From Porphyrobacter sp. (lineage in GTDB: Bacteria; Pseudomonadota; Alphaproteobacteria; Sphingomonadales; Sphingomonadaceae), in NCBI GenBank assembly GCA_027531395.1, contig JAPZRO010000002.1, positions 1-64,000 of the forward strand: a stretch of DNA of 64,000 nt. Reading direction: 5' to 3'. The translations under genes were made by a program, and so were the position numbers. The notes below the pieces were generated by a model. That model worked only from the letters and a program-made list of their open reading frames with translations. It was not told the DNA's origin and did no database searches. Each line of letters begins with the position of its first letter. Positions within the stretch are counted from its first letter, which is position 1. Below are positions 52,276-60,810 of the stretch, one piece after another.

Positions 52276-54461
52276 GGCGGCGGCTGCGCGCTCGGGCTTG
52301 GCGCGGGCTGGACCGCCACCCCGCCCTGATCGACCCGCACTTCGACCGGCACGCCCTCCTGCTTGATGGTCACGCCATTGCCATCGATGCTGAGCGTCGC
52401 CCCGTCCTGGCCGAGCGGGATTTCCCCGCCCTCGATGTCGAGCTGCTGCACCGGCCCTTCGGGATCGGGCGAGGCCTGGGTCTTGGGCTTGGGCGCGGCT
52501 TCGAGCTTAAGCGCACCGCGCATGAAATCGCGCCAGATCCGCGCGGGCGTGCTGCCGCCGGTGACGCCATTGAGCGGCGAGTTGTCGTCATTGCCGATCC
52601 ACACCCCAACCACGAGATCGCCGGCATAGCCCACGAACAGCGCGTCGCGGTAATCCTGCGTGGTGCCGGTCTTGCCGAAATTGGCGATCGGCAGCACCGC
52701 ATTGCGCCCCGTCCCGCGGTTGATCGCGGCGCGCAGCATGGTCTCGATATCCTCGTGATCCCCGCTGGAGAAGCTGTCCTTGCGGGTGGTCAGCCATTCC
52801 CACCACCCCGGCTCGCCGCGCGCGAAGGCGTGGGGTTCGACCGGGAAGTCGTTGGCGGCGATCCCGGCATAGGCGGCGGTGAGCTCCATCAGCGTCATCG
52901 CCGAGGTGCCGAGCGCAAGGCTGGGATCGCCCTCGGCCATCGGCGCGGTGATCCCGAGCGAACGCGCGGTGCGGATCACCTTGTCGCTGCCCACCGCCTG
53001 CAGCAGGCGCACGGCGGCGACGTTGCTGGACTGGGCAAAGGCATCCTCCAGCGTGATCTGGTCGGAATAGGCCTCGCGCGCGTTTTTGGGGCGGTAGGAC
53101 CCTTGCGTGATCGGGGTGTTGGGGATGGTGTCGTCGGGATCCCAGCCGGCTTCGAGCGCAGCGAGATAGACGAAGGTCTTGAAGGTCGATCCGGGCTGGC
53201 GGCGGGCCTGCGTGACGCGGTTGAAGGGCGACTTGCGATAGTCGCGCCCGCCCACCATCGCCACCACCTCGCCATTGCGGCGCATCGCCACCAGCGCGAC
53301 CTGCGCCCCGCCCAGCGGCGCGCGCGAGACCACGCGGTTCGCCAGCGCCTGCAGCCGCGAATCGAGCGTGGTGGTGAGCACCTGCTTGGAATAGCTCGCC
53401 TCCATCCCCTCGCGCGCCAGCGGTAGCGCCCAGTCGGCGAAATAGGTGCCGGTCGGCAGGTTGTCGTCGCGGGTGCGCACGTCGATGCGCGGATCGGGCA
53501 GTGCGCGCGCCTCGGCCTCGGTCAGGTAGCCTTCCTCGACCATCGACTGGATGACCAGCTCCATGCGGGCTTTGGCCTTGTCGTAATGCTTGGTCGGCGC
53601 ATAGCGCGAGGGCGCCTGCAGCAGCCCCGCCAGCATCGCTGCCTGCTCTGGCCGCAGCTTCTCGGGTTGGCGGTAGAAGTAATGGAGGCTCGCGGCGCGC
53701 AGCCCATACTGGTTGTCGCCGAAATAGGCGTTGGAGAGATAGCGTTCGAGGATCTCGTCCTTGGTCAGCCAGCTTTCCAGCCAGAAGGCGATCAGCGCCT
53801 CGCGCGCCTTGCGGCTGAGGCTCTGTTCGGGCGTGAGGAAGGTGAACTTGGCGAGCTGCTGGGTGATGGTCGAGCCGCCGCCATAGCCAGTCCACACCGC
53901 ACGGGCGATACCGCGCGGGTCGATCCCCCAGTGCGAATAGAACCGCCGGTCCTCGATGGCGATGAAGGCCTGCGCCACGTGCGGCGGCAGGTCGGCGATC
54001 TTGACCGGCGCCTCGACAATCGCGCCCTGCCGGGCAATCGGCGTGCCGTCGCTGGCGAGCAGCGTCACCTGCGGCGGGGCGATGGGTTCGAGACTTTTCG
54101 AGAGCGGCGCGGTGATCGTGAGCCAGCCGATCAGCGCCACGAACAGGGCGAGGCCGGCCATGATCCCGCGCCCCGTCCACCACAATTTCGACCGCGCGCG
54201 CCAGTAATCGCGCTGCCACCACCTGAGGCGGCGCTTCTCCTCGACTTCGAGCGCCTCGTCGATCCCGGCCAGCTTGGCGTCCCACGCGTCGAAATCGGGC
54301 TTGGCCGAAGGGCGCGGGCGCGGGGGGAGATCGTCCTCCTCATCGAGGTCGGCCGGCTGCATCGATTCGTAGAGCGGGTAAAAGCCGGCAGGCATGTCCG
54401 CGCGCCCGCCAGTATCGGCGCGAGAGCGAGAGCCTTTCCAGAATCGGTCGAACAGCGCCAT
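52272..54461 (-). CDS. class A penicillin-binding protein (transglycosylase/transpeptidase)
   Basis: A 729-residue bifunctional peptidoglycan synthase. A cytoplasmic tail and one helix (about 100-120) precede the GT51 domain with its catalytic glutamate in IAIEDRRFYSHWGID (near 172). The transpeptidase domain has SxxK as STFK (near 424, RRQPGSTFKTF), SxN as SSN, and KTG in FGKTGTTQDYRDALFVGY (near 595). The C-terminus is Pro/Ser-rich. It polymerises and crosslinks glycan strands in the periplasm. Confidence 0.93.
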   Translation of the reverse strand: MALFDRFWKGSRSRADTGGRADMPAGFYPLYESMQPADLDEEDDLPPRPRPSAKPDFDAWDAKLAGIDEALEVEEKRRLRWWQRDYWRARSKLWWTGRGIMAGLALFVALIGWLTITAPLSKSLEPIAPPQVTLLASDGTPIARQGAIVEAPVKIADLPPHVAQAFIAIEDRRFYSHWGIDPRGIARAVWTGYGGGSTITQQLAKFTFLTPEQSLSRKAREALIAFWLESWLTKDEILERYLSNAYFGDNQYGLRAASLHYFYRQPEKLRPEQAAMLAGLLQAPSRYAPTKHYDKAKARMELVIQSMVEEGYLTEAEARALPDPRIDVRTRDDNLPTGTYFADWALPLAREGMEASYSKQVLTTTLDSRLQALANRVVSRAPLGGAQVALVAMRRNGEVVAMVGGRDYRKSPFNRVTQARRQPGSTFKTFVYLAALEAGWDPDDTIPNTPITQGSYRPKNAREAYSDQITLEDAFAQSSNVAAVRLLQAVGSDKVIRTARSLGITAPMAEGDPSLALGTSAMTLMELTAAYAGIAANDFPVEPHAFARGEPGWWEWLTTRKDSFSSGDHEDIETMLRAAINRGTGRNAVLPIANFGKTGTTQDYRDALFVGYAGDLVVGVWIGNDDNSPLNGVTGGSTPARIWRDFMRGALKLEAAPKPKTQASPDPEGPVQQLDIEGGEIPLGQDGATLSIDGNGVTIKQEGVPVEVRVDQGGVAVQPAPSPSAQPPP

Positions 54462-54505
54462 GGTTACCGCTGTGTTATCAGCCTATGACACTGTCCGGCA
54501 AGCGG

Positions 54506-55213
54506 TCAGAACGAATTGACGAGGTTGGCGTAGTCGGCCGGCTGGTCGACCTCCTCCAGCATCAGCCGTCCCGGCGTCTTGCGGCAGCGCTTGATCAGCT
54601 TGGCCCACATCTCCTCGCGTGTCGCCCGCTCAGCAAGGCGGGCTTGGCGGCTTGGCCGCTCGCCCTGCCGCATCGCTTCGATCCCGGTCAGCGAGGTGTA
54701 GGCGTTGTGCGGCCAGAACAGCTTGCCCCGCCCGGCATTAGCGGCGGTGAACCAGTCCCATTCGCGCACCAGATCGCCGCAGGTGTAGCTCTCGATCCCG
54801 CCGCCGGGGCTGTCCTTGTCGTGGCGAGCATATTCCATCCTGACATCGACCGTGCCCTCGATCGGCTTACCGTCCTTGTCGGTGTCAGGGCCGTATCTGA
54901 GCGTCTCCGCGCGCGCCTTCACCGCGGCGTCGATCGCGGGGGACATGCTGCTCTGCTTCAAGGTCAGGGCCAGCAATTGCCCGTCGGCACCGACTGTGGC
55001 CGTATAGGTCGCCGAGCCATTGTGCCCCGCCTCCTTGGCCGCTTGCGGGATGTCCACCGTCCGCACCCGCTCGGCCCGCGCCTCTCGAGGATGGCGCGCA
55101 GGCGCCAAGGCCGGGGCACGCATGACCGTTGGTGCAGGGGCTGGCGGCGCCGCATCCTGCGCTGCGAGCGGTGCTGCGGCCAGCACCAGCAACCCGAGCG
55201 CGGCGCGGCTCAC
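54506..55213 (-). CDS. exported protein with TonB C-terminal-like domain
   Basis: A 235-residue protein. A signal peptide (MSRAALGLLVLAAAPLAA) is followed by a Pro/Ala-rich stretch and a TonB-like domain: VDIPQAAKEAGHNGSATYTATVG, then DGQLLALTLKQSSMSPAIDAAVKA, then YGPDTDKDG. No membrane anchor or ExbB/ExbD genes are nearby, so it is not a classical TonB. The C-terminal 90 residues (CGDLVREWDWFTAA onward) form a separate region of unknown fold. It lies 3 bases after cobS. Confidence 0.65.
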   Translation of the reverse strand: MSRAALGLLVLAAAPLAAQDAAPPAPAPTVMRAPALAPARHPREARAERVRTVDIPQAAKEAGHNGSATYTATVGADGQLLALTLKQSSMSPAIDAAVKARAETLRYGPDTDKDGKPIEGTVDVRMEYARHDKDSPGGGIESYTCGDLVREWDWFTAANAGRGKLFWPHNAYTSLTGIEAMRQGERPSRQARLAERATREEMWAKLIKRCRKTPGRLMLEEVDQPADYANLVNSF

Positions 55214-55216
55214 GCC

Positions 55217-56194
55217 TCAGCGCTTCTTTGCCGCGCCTTCGGGCAGATCCTCGCCGAACACGCGCTGGTAGTATTCGGCCACCAGCGTGCGCTCCGCCTC
55301 GTCGCACTTGTTGAGGAAGGAGAGGCGGAAGGCGAAGCCGACCGAATTGAAGATCGCCGCGTTCTGCGCCCAGGTAATCACCGTGCGCGGGCTCATCACG
55401 GTCGAAATGTCACCGTTGATGAAGCCCTGACGGGTCAGTTCGGCGACCTTGACCATGTCGGCGATCAGCTTGTCGTCGGCCATCGGGGTCTTGGACTTGA
55501 CGATCTGCTGTTCCACCTCGGGCTTGAGGTAGTTCAGCGCGACGACGATGTTCCAGCGGTCCATCTGCGCCTGGTTGATCGCCTGGGTGCCGTGATAGAG
55601 ACCCGAGGTGTCGCCGAGGCCCACGGTGTTGGTGGTGGCGAACAGGCGGAAGAACGGGTTGGGCGTGATCACGCGGTTCTGGTCGAGCAGGGTCAGCCGG
55701 CCGTCGAACTCGAGCACGCGCTGGATCACGAACATCACGTCGGGGCGGCCCGCGTCATATTCGTCGAAGGTCAGCGCGACCGGGTGCTGGAGCGCCCAGG
55801 GCAGGATGCCTTCCTTGAACTCGGTGACCTGCAGCCCGTCCTTGAGCACGATCGCATCACGCCCGACGAGGTCGATGCGGCTGATATGCGCATCGAGGTT
55901 CACGCGGATCGAGGGCCAGTTGAGGCGCGCTGCGACCTGTTCGATATGGGTCGACTTACCGGTGCCGTGATAGCCCTGCACCATCACGCGCCGGTTGTGC
56001 GCGAACCCTGCGAGGATCGCCAGCGTGGTGTCCGGATCGAACACATAGGCACCATCGGTCTCGGGCACGTGCTCGTCACGTTGCGAGAAAGCGGGAACCT
56101 TCCAGTCGACATCGATGCCGAAAGTCTCGCGGACGTCGACAGTGGTATCGGGCTGGGTGGGCATGGCGCTGGCGCCGGAGGGGATCGTTGTCAT
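55217..56194 (-). CDS. cobS: cobaltochelatase subunit CobS (AAA+ ATPase)
   Basis: A 325-residue AAA+ ATPase. Walker A is GYHGTGKST (residues 74-82), Walker B is [10 protein letters not shown], and sensor 1 lies in [15 protein letters not shown]. CobS and CobT form the ATPase that drives cobalt insertion into hydrogenobyrinate diamide by CobN; paralogues can serve other metal chelatases or unknown clients. cobT, normally the next gene, is absent; a TonB-domain gene takes its place. Starts at 56194 or 56164. Confidence 0.9.
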   Translation of the reverse strand: MTTIPSGASAMPTQPDTTVDVRETFGIDVDWKVPAFSQRDEHVPETDGAYVFDPDTTLAILAGFAHNRRVMVQGYHGTGKSTHIEQVAARLNWPSIRVNLDAHISRIDLVGRDAIVLKDGLQVTEFKEGILPWALQHPVALTFDEYDAGRPDVMFVIQRVLEFDGRLTLLDQNRVITPNPFFRLFATTNTVGLGDTSGLYHGTQAINQAQMDRWNIVVALNYLKPEVEQQIVKSKTPMADDKLIADMVKVAELTRQGFINGDISTVMSPRTVITWAQNAAIFNSVGFAFRLSFLNKCDEAERTLVAEYYQRVFGEDLPEGAAKKR

Positions 56195-56311
56195 TGCCGC
56201 GTCCGGTTAAACGGCAAGGCGCGCGCCTGCAAGCGGTGGTTTGGCGGCAAAGGCTGGCATTTTTGGCGAGTCCGGTTCCGCTAGGCCCCTTGCGTGCCTA
56301 TAGTCCGGCAC

Positions 56312-57148
56312 ATGGCCGACCCCGTCGAATCGCTGCGCATGAAGCTGGTCGGGCAGGTGCGCGGGGTGTTCCACGACACAGCAAAGGGCCAACAGCCCAC
56401 CCCGCCCTCGGACGAGGCACTTTTCGAGCGCGATACGCCGATCCGGCTGGTGCACGCCGATATCGTGGGCATGATGACCGGCGGGGTGCGCGCGCTGCTG
56501 CTGCAGATGCTCCACCCCGAGGCGCTGCAAGGCGTGCTCGACCATTCCAATTTCCGCGAGGACATGCACGGCCGGCTGCGCCGCACCGCGCGCTTCATCG
56601 CGGTGACGACTTTCGGCCACCGCGATGAAGCGATCAAGGCGATCGAGCGGGTCAACCGCATCCACGCGAAGGTCGGCGGGACGCTGCCCGATGGCACCCC
56701 CTACAACGCCACCAATCCGCGCACGCTGGCCTGGGTGCATGTGACCGAGGCGCAGAGCTTCCTTGCGGGCTATCTGCGCCACGTGCGGCCCGGGATGCCG
56801 GGGCACGAGCAGGACGAATATTACCGCCAGTTCGCGGTGATCGCGCGGATGCTCGGGGCCGATCCCGTGCCTGAAACCCGCGCCGAGGCTGATCGCATTT
56901 TCAGGATGTTGTGCCACGATCTTGCCACCTCACCCGAGGCGCGCGAGGTCGCGCAGCTGGTGCTCAGCCAGCGCCCCGAAGGCACGCCGCGAAGCGTGCA
57001 GACGATGATCACCGCCGATGCCGTCGCGATGCTGCCGTCTTTCGCGCGCTCGATGCTCCACTTGCAACGCCCGGTGCTCACTGCCCTGCCCGCACGTGCG
57101 GCGACATGGGGCATGGGTCGGACGTTACGTTGGGCGTTCCGGCAATAG
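56312..57148 (+). CDS. DUF2236 (MpaB/rubber-oxygenase-like) protein
   Basis: A 278-residue helical protein of the DUF2236 family. FERDTPIRLVHADIVGMMTGG near the start, LLLQMLHPEALQGVLDHSNF with a conserved histidine, and RTLAWVHVTEAQSFLAGY match the family pattern. Members include heme-dependent latex-clearing oxygenases and MpaB. Heme binding here is an inference. ATG 56312 chosen; GTG 56294 is an alternative. Confidence 0.85.
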   Translation: MADPVESLRMKLVGQVRGVFHDTAKGQQPTPPSDEALFERDTPIRLVHADIVGMMTGGVRALLLQMLHPEALQGVLDHSNFREDMHGRLRRTARFIAVTTFGHRDEAIKAIERVNRIHAKVGGTLPDGTPYNATNPRTLAWVHVTEAQSFLAGYLRHVRPGMPGHEQDEYYRQFAVIARMLGADPVPETRAEADRIFRMLCHDLATSPEAREVAQLVLSQRPEGTPRSVQTMITADAVAMLPSFARSMLHLQRPVLTALPARAATWGMGRTLRWAFRQ

Positions 57149-57154
57149 CGCCTT

Positions 57155-57194
57155 CCCTCCGCCAATCTCGTGCGGCATGTTTGGCGGTGGAGGG
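57155..57194 (+). promoter_or_regulatory. hairpin that masks the ribosome-binding site of the DUF1428 gene
   Basis: CCCTCC (57155-57160) pairs with GGAGGG (57189-57194), and GCCAA (57161-57165) pairs with TTGGC (57181-57185), with a 3-base bulge. The right arm is the Shine-Dalgarno sequence of the gene at 57204. It could lower translation unless opened, or may be a fortuitous terminator for the upstream gene. Confidence 0.4.
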
Positions 57195-57203
57195 AGATGA
57201 TCA

Positions 57204-57575
57204 ATGTATGTGCAAGGCTTCGTGATCCCCGTGCCCGAGGGCAAGAAGGATGACTATGGCGAGGTCGCCAGAAAATTCTGGCCCATCGCGAAAGACTATG
57301 GCGCACTCTCGCAGGTCGAATGCTGGGAGGCCGACGTCAATGACGGCACCCTCACCGATTTCCGTCGGGCCGTGAAGGCCGAGGCGGGCGAAAGGATCGT
57401 CTTCGCGTGGATGACCTGGCCTGATCGCGAAACCGCCGAGGCGAGCCACGACAAGATCATGGCCGACCCGCGCATGAGCGAGCAGTTCGGCAATCCCGAT
57501 GGCAGCGACATGCCGTTCGATGGCAAGCGCATGATCATCGGCGGGTTCGAAACTCTTTTTGTCGGCGAGGTCTGA
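57204..57575 (+). CDS. DUF1428 family protein
   Basis: A 123-residue dimeric alpha-beta barrel of the YbaA/DUF1428 family. MYVQGFVIPVPEGKKDDY at the start, AFVIWMTWPD-like FAWMTWPDRETAEASHDKIM and the ending PFDGKRMIIGGFETLF are diagnostic. Function unknown. SD GGAGGGA lies 8 bases upstream, within a possible hairpin. It precedes the GST gene by 2 bases. Confidence 0.88.
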   Translation: MYVQGFVIPVPEGKKDDYGEVARKFWPIAKDYGALSQVECWEADVNDGTLTDFRRAVKAEAGERIVFAWMTWPDRETAEASHDKIMADPRMSEQFGNPDGSDMPFDGKRMIIGGFETLFVGEV

Positions 57576-57577
57576 TC

Positions 57578-58207
57578 GTGGCCGAATTCACCTTCTACAC
57601 CGTCGCCATGAGCCGCGGGCAGATTTCGCGCTGGGCGCTGCACGAGGCGGGCGCGGATTACGAGCACGTGGTGTTCGACTGGGCGACCAGGCCCGATACG
57701 TTCCGCGAGATCAACCCGATGAACAAGGTGCCCGCGCTGGTGCACCATCATGGCGGCCATGATCACGTCATCACCGAATGCGCCGCGATCAATCACTATC
57801 TGGCCGAAACCCACCCGCAGGCCGGTCTGCTGCCCGACACGCACGAGAAAGCCGCCTATTTCCGCTGGCTGTTTTTCGCCGCCGGGCCGCTGGAGCAGGC
57901 GATCATAGCCCGCGCGCTCGGCTGGGAGGTGCCAGAGGGCAAGAGCGGCACGGCAGGCTTCGGCAGCCTCGATCTGGTGATCGATACGCTCGATAAGTGG
58001 CTGATCGGGAATGATTTCATTGCCGGAAGCCGCTTTACCATGGCCGACACCTATGTCGGAAGCCAGTTCGTCTGGGGCCTGCGTTTCGGCTCAATCCCCA
58101 AACGCCCGAGTTTCCGCGCCTATGTCGAGCGCATCACCCAGCGCCCCGCTTATGCCGAGGCCAATGCGATCGATGCCAAGCTGATCGCGGAGGCACAAAA
58201 TGGCTGA
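57578..58207 (+). CDS. glutathione S-transferase family protein
   Basis: A 209-residue GST. The thioredoxin-like N-terminal domain reads FYTVAMSRGQISRWALHEAG, and INPMNKVPALVH is the glutathione gamma-glutamyl-binding loop with its cis-proline. The all-helical C-terminal domain contains FTMADTYVGSQFVWGL with the N-capping box. It fits an organism with gshA. GTG start at 57578. It overlaps the next gene by 8 bases. Confidence 0.88.
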   Translation: MAEFTFYTVAMSRGQISRWALHEAGADYEHVVFDWATRPDTFREINPMNKVPALVHHHGGHDHVITECAAINHYLAETHPQAGLLPDTHEKAAYFRWLFFAAGPLEQAIIARALGWEVPEGKSGTAGFGSLDLVIDTLDKWLIGNDFIAGSRFTMADTYVGSQFVWGLRFGSIPKRPSFRAYVERITQRPAYAEANAIDAKLIAEAQNG

Positions 58208-58685
58208 GGGCAAGCTGGCGACCTGCCTGTGGTTCGCAGGCGATGCCGAGGCGGCTGCGAGGCTCTATTGCGGGCTTTTCGCCGACAGCACGATCAACCG
58301 CATCGACCGCGCGCCGACCGATTACCCCGGCGGCAAGGCGGGCGATGTGCTGACGGTCAATTTCACGGTGCTGGGCCAGCCCTTCATGGCGCTCAACGGC
58401 AAGGCGGCGAATGACTTCACCGATGCAGTCTCCTTCCAGGTGTTCACCGAGACCCAGGACGAGACCGACCGCTACTGGGATGTACTGACCGGCGATGGCG
58501 GGGCGGAGATGGCATGCAGCTGGTGCCGCGACCGCTTCGGTGTGCGATGGCAGATCGTGCCGCGGGTGCTGATGGAGGCGCTCGGCCATCCCGATCCTGT
58601 GGTGCAGGGTCGGGTTTTCGGCGCGATGCAGGCGATGGTGAAGATCGATCACGCCACGATCGAAGCGGCGGTCGCTGGAGGCTGA
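58200..58685 (+). CDS. PhnB-like VOC-superfamily protein
   Basis: A 161-residue protein of the PhnB/3-demethylubiquinone-methyltransferase-like VOC group. LATCLWFAGDAEAAARLY opens the domain; the FTVLGQPFMALNGKA strand, SFQVFTETQDETDRYWDVL, and CSWCRDRFGVRWQIVPRVL are the usual signatures. Activity unknown. Cotranscribed with the GST and RibD-like genes. Confidence 0.87.
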   Translation: MAEGKLATCLWFAGDAEAAARLYCGLFADSTINRIDRAPTDYPGGKAGDVLTVNFTVLGQPFMALNGKAANDFTDAVSFQVFTETQDETDRYWDVLTGDGGAEMACSWCRDRFGVRWQIVPRVLMEALGHPDPVVQGRVFGAMQAMVKIDHATIEAAVAGG

Positions 58686-58686
58686 C

Positions 58687-59361
58687 ATGGCGCGCAAGAT
58701 CACCGGCGCAGCATTCCTGTCGCTCGATGGCGTGATGCAGGCGCCGGGCGGCCCCACCGAAGACACGATGGGCGGCTTTGCCGAGGGCGGCTGGGTGTTC
58801 AAGCTGTGGGATGAAGGCATCAACGACACCCTCGGAAGTCTGTTTTCCGGTAGCTACGACCTGCTGCTCGGGCGCCGCACCTATGATATCTTTGCTGCCT
58901 ATTGGCCCTATGCCGAGGGCGATGAGGCACCGATGGGCGAGGCCTTCGGACGGGCAAACAAATATGTCCTTACCCGTGGCGATCAGCCGCTGGAATGGCA
59001 GAACAGCCACCGCCTGTCGGGGATCGAGGCGGTCGCGGACATCAAGGCAGGTGAAGGTGCAGACATCATCATCCAAGGATCGAGCACGATTTACCCCGCG
59101 TTGCTCGCCGCCGGGCTGATCGACGAACTGATCACCATGACCTTTCCGGTCATTCTCGGCAGCGGCAAACGCCTGTTCGGGCCGGACACGCGAACCGCGA
59201 TGCTCAAGATGTCCGATCACCGGGTGACCGACGGGGGAACGGTGATTGCGACATATCGCCCGCTCGGCGCGCTGCCGCCCTTCCCGGACGAAGCGCCGGC
59301 ACCGAGCACCAGTGCACGCGAGGCGGAACGCCAGCGGCGCATGGACGAAGGCACCTGGTAA
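58687..59361 (+). CDS. dihydrofolate reductase family protein (RibD C-terminal domain)
   Basis: A 224-residue protein with a DHFR-like fold of the RibD C-terminal type. ITGAAFLSLDGVMQAPGGP marks the N-terminus, YDLLLGRRTYDIFAAYWPY the middle, and IIIQGSSTIYPALLAAGLIDEL the NADPH-binding part. The last 25 residues are an extra charged tail. Such stand-alone proteins are probably NADPH reductases of unknown substrate. It starts one base after the PhnB-like stop. Confidence 0.87.
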   Translation: MARKITGAAFLSLDGVMQAPGGPTEDTMGGFAEGGWVFKLWDEGINDTLGSLFSGSYDLLLGRRTYDIFAAYWPYAEGDEAPMGEAFGRANKYVLTRGDQPLEWQNSHRLSGIEAVADIKAGEGADIIIQGSSTIYPALLAAGLIDELITMTFPVILGSGKRLFGPDTRTAMLKMSDHRVTDGGTVIATYRPLGALPPFPDEAPAPSTSAREAERQRRMDEGTW

Positions 59362-59370
59362 CAAAGCTGA

Positions 59371-59964
59371 TCAGGCCAGCGCCGTACATTTCCTGAGCAG
59401 CTGGTAGGCGTCGACCACGGCGGTGAGCTGCGCTTCGTGCCGCCGGTCGCCGCCGTTGCGGTCAGGATGATAGCGCCGCACCAGTTCGGAATAGCGGCGG
59501 CGCAGGCGCGTGCGGTCGGTGTCGGAGCCGAGGCCCATCACCTCCAGCGCCAGCGCTTCCTCCTTGGAGAACCTCCCCGACATGGCCGTCCGCGCGGCGC
59601 GCTCGGCGTGGGACTTGATCCCGCGCGCGCGCGCCGCAATGGCGTCGAGCGGATCGGCATAGTCGGCCCAGCGCGGGCCATCAGCGATCCCGGCAGTGGG
59701 GCGAAAGGCGCGGCTTTCAGTGCGCCAGCCCGCAATCGGGGACTGGGCTTCGAGGATTTCCTCGGCGCTCATGCCTTCGAACCAGTCATAGCCTGCGTTG
59801 AATTCGCGCACGTGATCGAGACAGAACCAGCGCCATTCGCCCGGTCCGTCGAACCCGTGCGGGCGGCGGCCGGGCGCGCGGAATTCGCCCGCCTCGCGGC
59901 AGCCGGGCGCCTCGCAACTTCGCCCTTCGCTCTCGACGCGGCCGTGGAATCGTGGTGAAGGCAT
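59371..59964 (-). CDS. J-domain (DnaJ-like) protein with N-terminal Cys motif
   Basis: A 197-residue protein. The C-terminal J domain is clear: the HPD tripeptide is in RRYHPDRNGGD near residue 170, preceded by RLRRRYSELVRR. The N-terminus has CEAPGC and later WFCLDHV, a possible zinc site. The J domain stimulates an Hsp70 partner. It is divergent from bolA, and cobS lies 3 kb away; cobS, J-domain and bolA genes often cluster in alphaproteobacteria. Confidence 0.87.
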   Translation of the reverse strand: MPSPRFHGRVESEGRSCEAPGCREAGEFRAPGRRPHGFDGPGEWRWFCLDHVREFNAGYDWFEGMSAEEILEAQSPIAGWRTESRAFRPTAGIADGPRWADYADPLDAIAARARGIKSHAERAARTAMSGRFSKEEALALEVMGLGSDTDRTRLRRRYSELVRRYHPDRNGGDRRHEAQLTAVVDAYQLLRKCTALA

Positions 59965-60043
59965 GGACGACCAGAATGGCGATCACGCCGACAAGTTCCA
60001 AGCCGGAATTGCCGTCTGGCGCTTGCAAAGAAGGAAAGACCCG

Positions 60044-60310
60044 ATGTCCGTTGCCGAGGAAATGCACGACCTGCTGACCGCAGCCTTCGCGCCGACGCGC
60101 CTCGCGATCATCAACGACAGCGCCAAGCATCACGGGCACATGGGCGACGACGGATCGGGCGAATCGCATTTCACCGTCGAGATCGAATCCGCAGCCTTCT
60201 CCCCGATGAACCGCCTCGCCCGCCAGCGCGCGGTGATCGCGGCGCTGGGCGATATCGTCGGCCAGCGGGTCCATGCCGTGGCGATCAAGGCGAGCGTGCC
60301 CTCGGAATGA
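60044..60310 (+). CDS. bolA: BolA family protein
   Basis: An 88-residue BolA protein, a partner of monothiol glutaredoxins in Fe-S and iron regulation. KHHGHMGDDGSGESHFTVEI contains the conserved histidines that ligate a shared [2Fe-2S] cluster, and LARQRAVIAALGDIV is the C-terminal helix. I chose ATG 60044 with AAGGAAAG upstream; a longer in-frame start at 59963 reads into the J-domain promoter region. It overlaps the NUDIX gene by 4 bases. Confidence 0.9.
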   Translation: MSVAEEMHDLLTAAFAPTRLAIINDSAKHHGHMGDDGSGESHFTVEIESAAFSPMNRLARQRAVIAALGDIVGQRVHAVAIKASVPSE

Positions 60311-60759
60311 CTCTCAACACCGCTCTGCGCCTGCGCCGTGCGGCGCGGCTGATCGTGCTCGATCCTCAGTGCCGCGCGCTGATGTTCCGCTATGACGTCC
60401 CCGGTCGCCCGCCCTTCTGGGTGACGGCCGGCGGCGAGTGTGAGCCGGACGAGACGTTCGAGGAGGCCGCGCGGCGCGAGCTGCTGGAGGAGACCGGCAT
60501 CACTGTCGATCCGGGGCCGCAGATCGCGCGGATGACGCCCGAGTTCATCACGGTCGAAGGCGAGCCGGTGCAGGCCGACGAGCGCTTCTTCCTTGTGCGG
60601 GTGGACGAGGCGCGGATCGACACCAGCCGCCACACTGCGCTCGAACAGGAGCTGATGACCCAGCACCGCTGGTTCACCCTTGCCGAGCTGGAAAGCTGGG
60701 ACGAGGCGGTGTTTCCGGTCAATCTCGCCGACATGATCAGGTCGCAAATCGCAACCTGA
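60307..60759 (+). CDS. NUDIX hydrolase
   Basis: A 150-residue hydrolase. GGECEPDETFEEAARRELLEETGI is the complete Nudix box with GX5EX7REUXEEXGU spacing, so it should cleave a nucleoside diphosphate-linked compound with Mg2+. Substrate unknown. Translationally coupled to bolA. Confidence 0.92.
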   Translation: MTLNTALRLRRAARLIVLDPQCRALMFRYDVPGRPPFWVTAGGECEPDETFEEAARRELLEETGITVDPGPQIARMTPEFITVEGEPVQADERFFLVRVDEARIDTSRHTALEQELMTQHRWFTLAELESWDEAVFPVNLADMIRSQIAT

Positions 60760-60810
60760 TTGCGCCCCGCCCGCCCGCTCGCTAGTCCTCTCGCCCAAAG
60801 GGAGAGAGAC

